Assembly (NCBI GenBank): GCA_024305745.1
Contig: JAHRBS010000006.1
Location: forward strand, 1,242,501 to 1,306,500
DNA from: Polyporus tsugae
Lineage: Eukaryota; Basidiomycota; Agaricomycetes; Polyporales; Polyporaceae
Length of the DNA stretch: 64,000 nt
Direction: 5' to 3'
Under the pieces are notes generated by a model that was given only the letters and a program-made list of their open reading frames with translations, did no database searches and was not told where the DNA came from. Below are positions 31,697 through 44,295 of this stretch, piece by piece (the stretch's first letter is position 1; the number at the start of each line of letters is the position of its first letter). Position numbers and translations under genes: made by a program.

Positions 31697-34600
31697 CGTT
31701 AGAATCACGGGTGAAACAAAAAAACAAAAGGGAAATATGTGAAAAGACGAGGAAGTGAAGGGAGAGGAAGACTGGGGGAGATTTGAGGTGTATCGCGGAT
31801 GGTGGAACGAATCGCTCGCATCGAAGGCGATAGCAGAGGTATATGAGGACCTACCGGCCGCCGAGAACATGCCTTCGCAATGTTGCACTGGCCCGAGACC
31901 GGACATGCACATACAATGAGGCCTGGGTACGAACCGGGCGAATCGAGGGTGCGGGAGCAAACCCGGTGCGGAACGAGGCAGTTTGATGAAGCCTCGTGCC
32001 CACAGCGGAGCACCCTAGGTCGTGGCCTTACCAAACGGAGGGAATGCCATGCATCGTCGAAGGATGTGCCTTTTCCATCGGCCATGAACGGTTCCGCGAT
32101 GGAATTGGAACATGCGGAGAGCCTGGGGAGATGCCGGTCGATAGTATGAGGATGTTCCACCGCCACGGCAATGCGTTGGTCCAATCGACACCGAAGGTAT
32201 GGTATATTGGGCGAGCATGAGCTATGTCGCACGGCCTCGGAAATGAGGATGATATTTCATCCTTATGTGAGTCCCATAAGTTCGATGAGGGCAAGGACAT
32301 TGAGAACGAGTCTGACGACGACGACGACGACGACGACGAGAGGGAGGGACAAGTGAGGCAACTGGGATTCAGAGGGAAATGCACTGTCGAAGTCGGGGAG
32401 AAGACGGTTTGGCGCCCCTCTACCCCAAGTATCAGAGGTCCCAGTGGTGCCAAACCTCACATTGGGGTCCCACCGCCCGCAGGTGCCACGAAGCAACGCT
32501 GGGCGGCAACCAGCTCACCGTCGTTTTCGTGATCTCCAATATACTACCCATCGGTTCGTCTATGTCGCATAGCATCCAGTATTGTGCAGTCCCCATTTCC
32601 GCTGAAAACTGGTCTTCATACATAGGTTCACCCCGGTTCGCATTGACACGGTTGGGAAGACAACGTGGGCTCCTCGGCATCCGAAATCCACGCAATGAAA
32701 ACGTGCTGGCTTCCATGAGCAGCGCCACAACATGCGGTTTCACTGTACTCGGACATTAGCTTGGATCAATGCGACAACCCCTTCATCCATGCGCCGGAAA
32801 TTTTTACGGGAACTTCCCAGCGGGCTCGGTGTCGAGCCCAAGCCTCCGACTTGCCGTCTCTCAAATACGACGCTGGCCATGAGGTCAAGTCGTGGCTGTT
32901 TCGGTTGATTGGAGGCTGTGCTGGGTGAGTGCTTCAGTCGTTCGCGGTGCCATGAGGGCGCACTTAGATGTTCGACTAGACCTGCTGAATGTTCCATCAT
33001 AGACACGAACAATATGAATTATGATCGCGAGCCCACCTCTCTAGTACTATCGCCCGTACCTGCACCGATTATATGTCCATTGAGCTTTTGCAAGTCACAA
33101 GGACAGGTGGCTACGCGAGTGAACGCTCAAACGGAAGCTAAAGTACTTCAACCTTCTGGGGACTGGCCGGCGAATACTGACCTGCTTGTGGAGCTGCTGC
33201 TACGCCCGGTCAACGAGGACTCTGACCCATACGATGTCCTTTTAGGTATGGGGCGGCGTTATTTGGGTGTGAGCTCAGGACCTGTGATGATAGACTGAAT
33301 GGTGCCGCTACTTTTCCAGCGGCTCTGAGTCTATGTACCCCGCATCTTCTTTTGACATGATGCTGAATTGCATCAGTCGCTTTGGAGAGACGTGTACGTC
33401 CTTTTCATGGCGTGATTGCCCGTCATCCTCACGCATGTTTTGCCCACAGCTTTGCGTCGGTTGTCATGTGGTAAGTAGAACCGAGAGTCGTGCAAGGGTC
33501 AGCGCTATTCGGCTTCGGAGTCCGACCTGATGGTTTGAGCTAATGTAAGTTTTTAGGAATTCGTCCTTGGCGCCCGGGGCGTGCCATTTGAAGGTTCTTT
33601 CCCAAGGACCCCACATGCTTGGCACAACATGCTCAACCTCAGCTGACAGCATACACATACAACCTCAATGACCCCATGGACGTGGTGGGCCTTACCGGTG
33701 TCTTTTGGTGGTAGCTACTTAAAAAGTTCATCATAACCAGAAGGACGAAGCAGCATGGGGGTTACTGAAAATAGGACAGATCGCGGTACACTTGGGCGCC
33801 AACGCAGGGTCAAATGACAAATGAATACAGAAGCCGCAACATACCTTTTACCGCACTCAGGGCAGTCGTACCCGAAGCCCTGGAATACGCCGTCTACCCC
33901 GGATCCCATAAAGTTTGCCAAACGATCTCCCCATATGGTTCAGTCGCTTACTTGGCACCTGACCTGCGGCGTTGCTGTGCACAGTTGATTCCCCAGTTAT
34001 GTCGCGACATCGACCTGGCCTAGCCTCCCCAATTTCCCGCTCAGTCCTCCTAACTCATCGGGCCGCTCGTCTGCTAAGCTCGCGAAGATGCCTCTTCGCG
34101 ACTCCGGAGTTTGGCAGTCAAGACTTCTCACACCTTCTGGTGCGACAGTGAGTTCATGATGACTTTCAGAGTCAGCTATAACGCAATGATCCTCTCGACA
34201 GCGTATGGGCGATTGAAAGCACCATATCCCGACTTCAAGACCACCACAAGACCGCACAGGTTTGCTTCACAATAAATCTGAATCAACGGAGGGTAAGTCG
34301 TGTCGCACTGCTAGAACCCTAATTAACGATCAAGATCACCAAGTCAAGGTAACAACATCCCAAATACTGCACCGAGGAGTTGATTACGGACACGACAAGA
34401 ATTGGCGCTGATAGCTATTTTTGAACCCCGTCGCTACAGCCGGAGATTCCTTTGAGAAGCTGTTTACTCCGGGTTCCTTTGTTGCCTCGATGCCACCCAT
34501 CCACGACCTTCGCAGCCGGAAGCGATTGTGCCAGATCCCCCACACTAAGGGGCCCATACAGCGGACCCCGGAAAATATGTATAACATCACCATCGCATGC

Positions 34601-35465
34601 TGTAAGCAACGTGCGCAGCCCTGTTTTCTGGCTCCTGCATAACGCTCGTTTACCAGGGTCTGCCGTGGTACCCTTTTGATAGACGGCCGACCTCCGACCC
34701 AGAGTTGGGGCACGAAAGTCCCAATTCGTTGGGAATGCAGTCAAGTCCATAGACCGGCGCAGGCGGGTTGCGAACAGCCTCGCAACATTCTTCGAGGTCT
34801 TTTTCGGTCCCGTGGCGCGGTGAGCGATACCAAGACCCTCCGGATGAGGCTCTCATTCGGTAGATTTCAATACACGATTGACAGCCAGCCGGCGGCGTGG
34901 TTGGCTACCGATCCTTCGATGGCTCGGGGTTGGTCATCATCGACGACTCAAGGTGCCAATCGTGTGCTCCTGGGGCCTTGACGAGTTCTTCTCTCGACTT
35001 TGGTGGCGTTTAAGCGGCTGTAGCCGCAATGGCGGTGAGTGGTACACTCTCGCTTAGACGATGCCCAGAGCGTTAATGATCGCTTGCGTAATGGCATACA
35101 ACCAATGCGTCGAACAGCACGATGCTCGTCACCGGTGCTGCGGGGCCAAGTGTTTGCGTTACGAAGCATCGCAACACGAACCACGTCGAGGTGTTCCCTG
35201 CTGGGTCATCGCTTATTTGGACGGCTTCCCCCAGGCAATCATCACTCTGTTCGCGTAACGCCGCATCATATCCGGCCCGGTGGCGCCCTGCATTGCCAAA
35301 TGCGATCTGTCGTTCAAGCCTGAGACTTTCTGCATACCCCCGGAAAACGTGTGTATACCCAGTTACATATAATAATGCCTCTATGCAGGTCCTCTTGTCT
35401 CTCAAGGCCGCCTGCCCTCCCCCTCCTATCCTGGTTCAACATACGCCCCCTCTCACGACTACACG
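31697..35465. other. Gene-poor region
   Basis: I could not build a convincing gene in this 3.8 kb. A GAC trinucleotide run (eight units) at 32314-32337 lies in a 102-codon plus-strand frame (32224-32532) that contains ENESDDDDDDDDEREGQ, probably a chance frame or gene relic. A plus-strand frame ending at 33298 contains NTDLLVELLLRPVNEDSDPY but has no recognisable domain. Base composition is less extreme than in the flanking genes, as expected for decayed accessory DNA. Confidence 0.4.
32314..32337 (+). repeat. GAC trinucleotide microsatellite
   Basis: Eight uninterrupted gac units, followed by gag, seen directly. Confidence 0.9.
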
Positions 35466-36220
35466 ATGATCAACCCACTTCGCCCCGCCCTCTCTGCCGT
35501 CCGTCCGTCCACCTTTGCCTTGCGCACCTTCACCCGTGCAGCTGCCCCTCGGTCGTCCTCGCGTAGGATGACCTCCGCCGCCGCATTCCCCGTCGAAGAA
35601 GCACACTCTCCCTCATTCGACCTTAACATCCTCGACATTTTCGACGCTCCGAGTCGGCTTGGAGAGTCGAGCAGGCTTCTCGTCTCTAACGCCGCAGCGC
35701 CGTCCTCCATTCGTCGAGCACGACCATCTTCCACCCAAGCATCCTCGTATCGAGGGGCAATACAACCGCTCCCCGCGCCCGTCATCCTCGACGGGCCCGC
35801 TCGTCCTCGCCACGCCCCCTTCGTCTCTTTCCGTGCTTACGGGGTGAGGTCCGTCGCAAGGCCCCGGAGGAGTGCCTCCTCCGGTGTTTGGAGTCCTCCA
35901 GCGCCTCTCCCACCTCCGATCGTCTTCGACGGGCCCTCGCAACTGCGTCCGTACGCTCGCGGTGGCGCCCGATGGAACGCGAACTCAGTAAGTTGACAAT
36001 CGCTCTTGGCATTCGAAGCCTATAGGCTCTTCGCTGACTCTGCACCGCATGGCAGTCTTCCTCATTGGCGATGTCTGCCGCGCCTATCGTGCTCGCCCTC
36101 GCGGCGGGCGTTGCTTTGTTCGCCGTCGATGTTACGCCCGCAGCTCCGAACCCGAGCTCGACGTCTCCGGCCTCGAGCCGGAGTCGGAGTGCACGCGATC
36201 GATTATCATACGACGGCTAA
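35466..36220 (+). CDS. Small putative mitochondrial membrane protein, orphan
   Basis: Two exons (35466-35987 and 36056-36220) join in phase to 228 aa. The first 34 residues are rich in Arg, Ser and Ala with no acidic residue (MINPLRPALSAVRPSTFALR, then TFTRAAAPRSSSRR), typical of a mitochondrial presequence. The middle is low complexity with two related units, PLPAPVILDGPARPR and PLPPPIVFDGPSQLR. Near the C-terminus there is one hydrophobic helix (APIVLALAAGVALFAVDV) and a short Ser/Pro tail ending in DRLSYDG. The phase-preserving intron with good splice sites supports the model. I do not recognise a family. A single-pass inner-membrane location is inferred. Confidence 0.6.
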
Positions 36221-38962
36221 GGCGTGATGTCGTGACTACCGCCGCGGTTATTTCAGTCGGTGAGCGTCGTTTCTTGGCCCCCCCGACCGGCCTTCGTGTG
36301 CACGTTCTCACAGGCTCCCATTTCCACAGATGGCAGCGTTGGTCTGCCGGCCGTCCATTTAAAATTGCTTCAGTCATTCTGACGCAAGTCTGTCTGTGGC
36401 ATGAAGCGCTGCGCGTGCCTTACGCACGTCTCGCCCCCCCCCCTCTCTAAAACTGCAGACATATCTCTTAGACCCCCCCCCCCATGTTGTACGATACTCG
36501 GAGTGTCTGTCATCCTCGCATGCTTCTCTCGCTCTGCTCTCCTGACATAACTTATCACCGGATTCTCATGCTATGATTCCACCTCGCATTTGCAACTCGT
36601 GATGTCGTCCACCGTCGATCCTCCCTCATCCAGATCCCGCCTCTCTTTAAATAGAACACGTAGACAAAACGTGGTGCCACATTACCCTGTATTCGTTATG
36701 AACAAGCTGTGTTCGCCCCAATATCGATTTTCTTGCAGATCAGGGCGGGCGTGTATGACTGTGCACGCCTTACAACCGCCGACCATCGCTTGCCGACCGA
36801 TCCGACGCCATTCATTCTCTACGCCGGAATAGCTGCCTACAGTACTAGTATGGCCGCTCGTGGTATCCACAAGGTCCGCACGCAGGCGTGCCGCTCTGCG
36901 CGCGAATTTGCATCTGTTCGTATACGTATGTCTCGTCTTCTATGCTCCATGCCAGCAGGGCTGCGCTGGTCATCGCGGGGCGGACATCATTCACCGTGCA
37001 GCCGTGCGACGCATATGGGAGGTTCTTTTCTTTACATCGATGCGCAGAATCAGGGCTCCGAACCACTTGAAGATTTCTATAAGCATCCGATACCTATCGG
37101 AGCAGGGCGCGTCTGCCTCCGGGCGCTGGGTTCGCACAAACGTCACGCGTCATGGTCTGGACGCCGTGTCTACTCTTAGTAACCGAGACACGTTCATTTA
37201 CATATTGCTGTTGCGAATAAATTGACGAGAATGGCGTATGTGATCGTGTCCGAGAACAGAGAGAATTGGTTGGAAAACAGACCCAACTAGATGGTTCACC
37301 GCGCTCAGGCTCTATCACTAACTTAGACTATCACCCCACAGTTGTCGGTGACGGCGAATGTGAATGCTGCTTCACCTTGATGGTTGCTAACGCCTGGGGC
37401 AAAGATGAATCAATGCACACATCCAATCACGCATGCTGTTGCTCATGATCAACAACAATAACAACACACCTGTAAAAACGCGCGGTGCAATGGGAAGGGA
37501 GAAGGTGCGCATCAATTCAATTCGATTTTCCGCCATGCCGCATTGCGAAATCGCAGCGACATGCACCTTTCATTGAGGCTTACATCGGGGTTCGCACCCG
37601 CAGTTAAGAAAGTAGGGTGTGCGCGGATCGTATGGACCTCCTATAAGCGTCCAATAGCAGGCAGCCACTTCGTAAAGCCAATAGGGAGCGGGCATTGTAT
37701 AGGCGGTTGAACCGTTGAAGCTTTAGGCGGCGATGACGGGGGATCATTACCCTCGCGCCAGCAATGTGCACGCGTGGTGCAATAAGTTACGTCACCAAAG
37801 CTGGCTTTGAACCTGTTCAGCTATGTGGTACCTAGCCCTTCTCCTTCGAAGCGGGGAAAAAGGAAGAGTCACGTACTGCCAGTAATTAGGTCCTGTCAAA
37901 GCGACAGCCTGGATGCAGCGCACCGCCCGCATCACTCCCCGCGATGCCCACGACCACCGGTGGGTTCCTCTCGGGGTTCTTCTTTGGCTTGGCCCGCTCC
38001 TTTTCGCTCGACGCATGACGCAACTAAACACCGATGCCGAAAGCCCAGACCTGCACGAAGGGAGTTGAATGGGCGAAACGTCCAGGCGTATACAGGTGAA
38101 TGATCAGCCCAACGTCGCACCCCCTAACAGTATACACAAATGCCTAATCGGGCGGACCGCCTCTTCGGCTGGTTTCGTCCGAATGTAAGGTCGGCCCTCG
38201 CAGGATCCTCTGGTCAGGACATTAATGCCTCAGGCCTGTCGAAAGTGGTCAACTTGGTCCGGACATGGTCAGCCCGCCAAAATAGCAAGATTGACAGAAA
38301 ACTTCTGTTTACTACCAGGGCGCCGATCCAGTCCGCACGGGACACCCATATACGAGAATGCAAGTCAGCGAACTGACTAGACCACAGGCTCCTGGTCGGC
38401 GGATGACAGTACGCACTTTCCGCACAGGATGGAACATCGTCTGGCCGGCCCCCATCTTTCCCAGACAATGGCCCATTCTTCCCCACTCCCAGGGATCCAC
38501 TTTTCGTGTGGGGTGGGGCAGGCACGGTCCCCGGACCCGCCGAATTCGTCTGGACAAGCGATTAGGTGTATGAGTGTATTATCAGGGGGCCGTTCAACGG
38601 GCACTGCGACCCTTCTTCGGAAATCCCCAGAGATGTGGGGCACGCGTGCATTGAAGGTGCATGTGTCATAACATCGAAGGCGGCGGGAGCGGGGAAGTGC
38701 AGCGCAACGTCAGGTAGCCAAGGCCGGGACATCGTGGCATACGAACGGAAACTCGACATTCCCTACCTGCAATCCCAAGTCAGTAAGAAGCAACGAACTG
38801 CACGATAAGACATGCCTTGCTTCGGAAACCCCGTCCGGCAGAACGTGTGGTGCGGTTTTCCCTGCTGGAGGAGCTCACACCAGCCCACCGGTAACGTCAT
38901 GCAACGGAAAACGGAAAGACGAAGCGGGTATTGCACGCAAGTCGACGACGTAAAGTACAACC
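36221..38962. other. Gene-poor region with poly-C runs and degraded repeat
   Basis: No gene was found in 2.7 kb. Two C homopolymers occur near 36437-36446 and 36475-36483. From about 38134 to 38560 the sequence shares short motifs (tggtccggac, ccgccaaaat, atgcctaatcgg/atgcctgatcgg) with 40848-41240 inside the long SOF1 intron, suggesting an old dispersed repeat. Confidence 0.4.
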
Positions 38963-41738
38963 CTACGACTGTTCCGTGATGACGACCTTTTTTCGCTCTG
39001 CCTTCGGCTTGTGCTCGCCCGCACGAGTGTGCTTGCGCCGCCGCTCCTCCTTGACGCGCTGTCCCTCGAGCATCGTCCGCTTGAGCTGCGAAGCCTTGTA
39101 CACCGGCTTCGGGAGGTGCCGCGTCCTATCATACGCACGCAATCGTGCCCCCCGCCCAGGAAGTATCAGCACTTGTTGGCCGGCAAAAAAGAGGGGGACC
39201 AATAACGTACCGCGAAACCTTTCCTATTTCGGCGTCCGCCCTCCAGCGCGACTTGAGGCTCTCGCGATACTCGATAGCGGCACGCTCGCGCGCGGTGATG
39301 ATTCCGAGCTTGTCAGACGCATGCGCCTTCCAGACCCGGACGTTGCCGTCGTCTGAGCCCGAGAGGACGAACCGCGAGTCCCCGGTGTACAATGTCGACA
39401 TGACTCTACCGAGGAGGCATCCTCCATACGTTATCTGCTCACCCGCTGACGATCGGAGGGGATCTCCTACCTCTGCATGCGTTTTGTGTGATAGACCTCG
39501 GGGGAAGACCCCCGTCCTTCCTTCCATATCCGCACTGTCCGGTCCCAACCACCGCTGACGAACTCGAGGCCAGTCGGGCTCCAGTCGCAGGCCATGACCG
39601 GGGCGACGTGCGCCTTGTAGATCTGCGAGGGGGTGGTGAGAGAGCGGATGTCGAACGTGTAGAGATTGTGGTCCTCCGACGCGAGGAGCACCGTGGTCGG
39701 GAACGTCGGGGACCACGATAGTGCGTTGCTGCGCATCTAGAAGGGGAAGGGAGTGGAGTTAGAGTTCTGTTTCATTCGGAATGCTGCACGGAAAGTGAGG
39801 CTCTTGACGTACTTGCATGATGATCCGTCGCTCGGCCTTCCCGGTTCGTATGTCATAGAGGGTGAAGCTGCGGTCCGAGCCGATGCTGGCTAGTACTGAC
39901 GCCTCGGCGAGGTTGAAACGGACGGCGGTGACGGTTTCTGTCGAAGTGGGCAGGGTTAAGTTTGATATCGCGGCGCTCCTAGGATCCGAGGCATTCAGTA
40001 TCGTGTGACAAAAATGGAGCACAGTATTGCTCACTTCGTCTCGTCCCATACTTGGACAAGGTTGGACGCTGTCGCGAAAAGAGGATCATACCGGTGATGA
40101 TCTATGGAGCTACGGCGGGGTTAGTGGATGGCGGGCAAGACACGGGGCGGAAGCCTACTTGAGTGCGGCCTTTCCGGGGAATATGCTAGCAGGTTTTCTC
40201 TACAGATGCCGTGTTACACCGTGGAATGAAGGTAATTGAGCCGCATAACTCACCTGAGAAGGACCAGCGCCAGATTCGTCGTCGTCAAAGCTGCTTTGGG
40301 TGTTCCATAGCTTGATATTCCGGTCCACCCCGCAACTCAATAGCCGATCCTGTTGCCCAAAGCAAACACCGGAGACCTTGCCCTTGTGCGCATCGTCGAC
40401 TTGAAACAATCTTTGCCTTCTTGATACATCGTGGAGAATGAGTCCTACACAGAAAATAAATGTCATTGGCATGCGCAATCATCCGGTATTTATAAAGGTT
40501 AAAGAACACGGGCCAGGTATACCCGCCTCGGGTCCGGGTCCGGGCTGGGGTGGACGAGTAAAACCTGTGCCTGAACCCGAGTACTCCATACTGAGTGTGC
40601 GCGGCAATCCCAGGACTTGCCGAACGGCGTTGGATTGGTAGGAATGGCGAGACAGCTACGCGCCGCCGCCAGCGAAGATGGCGTCTTCGGGATTGATACC
40701 GACAGTATATGGCAGCAAGATCCTTGCGAAACGCCTACATGCAATCTTTCAGACGTGGATACACTGTTGCACGCCGCATATACTCACTTACCCTCAGCCA
40801 CCTCTCCAACTGCCCCGACAGGTATCAGGCCCCCGACAATCCCTACAAATGCCTGATCGGCGGACCCCCATTGGTCGCTTGGTCCGGACGAAATTGGCAG
40901 CTCGGAGGGCACTTTGGTCCGGATGGCCCGTCCGCCATGTTTGTCCGGACATGGAGTCCGATAAACCCATGTTTTCCACATCTACGTGCAAAACAAATCG
41001 CCCCAAAACGTCTGTATAGGCGTATAGTAGAGTGACAAGTGGGCGAGGCCCAGCTTAAGGTCCGTCGGCGGGAACTGGCACTGCTAACCAGTCTATGTTC
41101 GATGGTCTATCAACCGCGCCACAAAGTGCACCAGACACAGTCCCAAATCTAGCGCTGGTCTGGACAGGATCACCCATCGTCCAGCCGACTAACCTCTGGT
41201 CCAGACAATGGGTCAACCTTTCCAGCCAAAATGGGCCATGTGGTCCGTTTGGGATGAGAGGGGTACAGGGATTATCGGGGGTCCTCGGGTATCGCTCCTA
41301 CCATGGGTTACCCGGGCATCTACCCGTACGCGCATGGGTAGGGCTACGGGTATAGCCAAAACCTTCACGGGTAGACCCTTGTCCAAGCAATTGTCAAAGG
41401 ATACGCACCTCCATCCCAGCTCCCGCTTGCAACGATGTCCAATGTATCCGGCTTCCTGGCCATGGTCTCGACTGCATCCACATGGCCCTCCAAGCTGGCT
41501 ACGAATGGTTTTGCGAACATACGTTCCATCTTCGCTGCATTGAGAGCTCGTGTCCGTTCCCTCGCACGAGCGAAGGGGTGCATGAGCGGGTCAAGGTTCC
41601 TGGAAGTTGGAGTAGGGTCTCCCGGTCGTGCAGGGAGGTGTGCAGAGGGCGCATGTTGCAAAACATTGATTTTCTGGGTTTGATTTAGCCTTGAACCGGG
41701 ATCAGGCCAAGGTTGCCAGTGCCAGTACTCACCACCAT
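38963..41738 (-). CDS. SOF1: Sof1 / DCAF13, WD-repeat SSU processome protein
   Basis: Sof1 is a nucleolar WD40 protein of the 90S pre-ribosome, needed for 18S rRNA processing with U3 snoRNP. Nine exons (41733-41738, 41409-41673, 40254-40444, 40159-40199, 40035-40109, 39813-39978, 39471-39736, 39211-39405, 38963-39125) join in phase to 455 aa, close to the family length. The first coding exon is only ATGGTG, followed by a GTGAGT donor. Without it the frame KINVLQHAPSAHLPARPGDP has no start. Diagnostic blocks are RNLDPLMHPFARARERTRAL, NAAKMERMFAKPFVASLEGH, AHKGKVSGVCFGQQDRLLSC, GVDRNIKLWN, SIDHHRYDPLFATASNLVQV, SEDHNLYTFDIRSL, PEVYHTKRMQR and the C-terminal basic Sof1 domain TRHLPKPVYKASQLKRTMLE. 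Intron 2 is 964 nt, far longer than its neighbours. It is divergent from RTF1. Confidence 0.95.
40445..41408. repeat. Long repeat-bearing intron of SOF1 (probable insertion)
   Basis: This 964-nt intron is more than ten times the local median. It contains motifs rich in ggtccggac/gtccggac (about 40878-40950, related variants at 41155-41205) that recur at 38.1-38.6 kb, and C/G-rich units near its ends (gggtccgggtccgggctggg at 40528; cctcgggtat and tacccgggc near 41283-41315). I could not define terminal repeats or a target duplication, so the element class is open. Confidence 0.5.
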
Positions 41739-42092
41739 AGTCGAGAAAAATTCGTCCCGTAAAGAGAAAATAGAAAACAAGCAAGCGCCGGTGTTATCCC
41801 TTCGACGTCCGCCAATAAACTTCGACTAGAATGGTTTTAGAGAATACACGGTGGGGTGGGTCCTCTATGAGGAGCAGTGAAGAGGGGACAGAATGGGCAG
41901 ATTGGCGTGCCACTGTCAGTGGAGGCTCAAGCTCATTGCGAACTCCACAAACGGCTAGTGCCGGACAACTCCGAAGTGTTGATGGGTGCTGGCCCAGCCA
42001 CGAACTCGACAAGGCTCCGTTCTCCCTTCACGCCAAACAACAATTCACCTCTCTCCTCCCCGCTCTCGCTTCTTTCACAACCTTTGGCTGCC
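41739..42092. promoter_or_regulatory. Bidirectional promoter between SOF1 and RTF1
   Basis: The two start codons are 354 bp apart on opposite strands. Both genes serve growth-linked transcription or ribosome synthesis, so shared control is plausible. Just before the RTF1 ATG there is a pyrimidine-rich leader (ctctcctccccgctctcgct). No TATA box is evident. Co-regulation is an inference. Confidence 0.45.
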
Positions 42093-44295
42093 ATGTCTGA
42101 TTCAGAGGGCGACATTGACGATGAGCTGCTCGAGCTTGCTGGCGCCACGGAAAAGAAGCGGAAGAGAAGCCAACAAAACACATCTTCCAAACGGCGCAAG
42201 GCCGAGTAAGCCCTCTTTTCGTCCCCCAACCACCCGTTTTGTTCCCTGACTCTGCTTTAAAGCACGAACGATGAGTCGGCGTCGGACGAAGGTCACCCCG
42301 AGAGCGAAGAGGACGCAGAGTCAAACCCCTACCCATTGGAAGGGAAGTTCATCGACGAGGAGGACAGAAATCGGTATGTAGACGTCACTGTGCTTTCCTT
42401 CCTGCGTTCTCACCGTCTTTCAGTCTCATGATGATGCCCGAATTCGAGCGGGAAGACATTCTTGCCGAGCGGCAGGAGGAGTTGCAGCGGTTCGCCGACA
42501 AGCGATTGCTGGATCAGATGTTGAAGCTCCAGAGCGGGCGGGCAGGAACGGAGGACGGTGTGGCCAAGGCCGCGAAACGTACGTTCCCTTGCTTCATCCT
42601 TATGCGCATATAGCTCACCGTCTCGAAGGGCAACACGTCGTCCGCGGCGCCACGAAAGAGAAGAGCAAAAAGCTCGATGAGCTGAAGGCGAAGCGGAAAG
42701 CCAAGGACGAGAAGAAACGGGTACGCATGATCCCTTCCCCTTTAGGCGCGTCTTCTGACGGGAGCAGACGAGAACAAACTCTCCCAAGCGCGACCGCTCC
42801 TCTTCGCCTATGGATATGGAGACGTCTGATGAGGAGGAAGAGGACGGTCAGATCACCAAGTACGAGGAAGAGGAGGAACGGGACCGCAAGCTATTCAGTA
42901 AAGCCGCCCCCGAAGAGGAGCCCCCAATAACCGTGGAAGACCTGGACAAATGTCGAGTCAGTCGGAATCAAATAGCCAAATACTGCATGGCCCCGTGGTT
43001 CGCGGAGTACATCAAAGGTAATGTCCCACCTTAACGTCCTTGAATTCCCTGTGGGTCCTCATACCGTTGGCGCAGGTGCCTGGGTGCGATACCTGATCGG
43101 CGAAGAGAACAAGCAGCCCGTGTACCGAATATGCGAGGTTGTTGGTAGGTTGCAGTGCCTACCCACGACAATGTGTTTGTTTATTGTCCATGGTCTTGGT
43201 CGGACGCAGACATCCCGGAAACCACTGTCAAGGCCTACAAGGTGAACGAACAGACCGTGAACCAAGAGGTCGAACTCAAACATGGGGAGTCAACGCGTCG
43301 GTTTGCCATGGACAAGATCTCCAACGGCCCCTTCGAGGATGTGCGTTGCATTGCTAACTTCAATATTATCACTGACCTGACATGGTACTTTCTGTCATGC
43401 AGAAAGAGTTCGAACGCTTGCAGAAGACATGCGAAACTGAGAAGGTCAAGCTCCCGACGAAGCGTCAGCTCGAGAAGAAGGTTGCCCAGCTCCAGAAGCT
43501 CGCGAACCAGCCTATGACCGAGGTTTGTCAATACCTCCCCTCTCTCTATGTCTTCGACACCTAACCACATTATTCATGTCACGACACCCAGAGCGACATC
43601 GCCGCGATCCTCCAGCGCAAGCGCGACATTAATGCCTCCGCCAACAAGTCCGCCACCTCGCTCACCATGGAGCGCTCCCGCCTGCAGCAGGCGCGCACGC
43701 TCGCGTTCCGCCGGAAGGACTTCCCCGAGGTCGCGCAGATCGACGCGAAGCTCGCCGAACTCCAGGCGAGCGCGCCCGCGAAAGAGGAGGATGCGTCGGA
43801 CGTGCTCGCCAAGGTCAACGAACGCAACCGCCGCCTCAACCAGGAGCAGGTGCGCAAGGCCGAGCGCGCGGAGATGGAGCGCAAGCGCCGTGATAAGCTC
43901 CTGCGCGCCGGTGCGGCGGGTGCGGGGAGCGGGGCAGCGACGCCGACGGGCGGCGCGCTGGACGCGGCGGCGCGGCTAAGGGCGAAGATGCTGGGCGCGG
44001 GGACTTCCAGGTCGGTGTTCGTTTTTGTCGCGTGCCGTGCGGCTGTTTGAGGATGGCTCGTTGACGAATTGCTTGTGTTCGATTGCGGGGCTGTCCATGG
44101 CTATGGTGCGTGTTCCTTTTTGCCTTGCGGTTTTACAGACCTGGCACTCCGGGAACCCCGGGTGTGGGCGACTCGACACCGCGCTCGGTCTCGCCCGCGG
44201 CGACGCCATCGAGAGATGTTTCCAAAGGCAGTGGCAACATGAGTTTCGAGGCCAGTTTGCTGCAGAGCGTTGATATCGATCTCGGCGACTTCTAG
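42093..44295 (+). CDS. RTF1: Rtf1, Paf1 complex subunit with Plus3 domain
   Basis: Rtf1 links the Paf1 complex to RNA polymerase II elongation and to histone H2B ubiquitination. Ten exons (42093-42205, 42263-42373, 42424-42578, 42629-42720, 42768-43017, 43076-43144, 43210-43340, 43403-43522, 43592-44010, 44139-44295) join in phase to 538 aa. The acidic N-terminus (DSEGDIDDELLELAG) carries a basic patch (KKRKRSQQNTSSKRRK). The histone-modification domain region includes LMMMPEFEREDILAERQEEL and VVRGATKEKSKKLDELKAKR. The Plus3 domain (about residues 222-345) shows ITVEDLDKCRVSRNQIAKYC, GAWVRYLIGEENKQPVYRIC and RRFAMDKISNGPF. A long coiled coil follows (PTKRQLEKKVAQLQKLANQP; LTMERSRLQQARTLAFRRKD). 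The C-terminus ends FEASLLQSVDIDLGDF, a Paf1-contact-like tail. Confidence 0.96.

Noticed and set aside
30551..31960. A 469-codon minus-strand frame reading through the DUF7587 intron
   Set aside because: After 31200 it reads through a good donor (GTACGT) into the wrong frame of exon 2. The spliced model restores the conserved frame.
43548..43979. A 143-codon Arg/Ser-rich plus-strand frame
   Set aside because: It is an alternative frame over the RTF1 coiled-coil exon.
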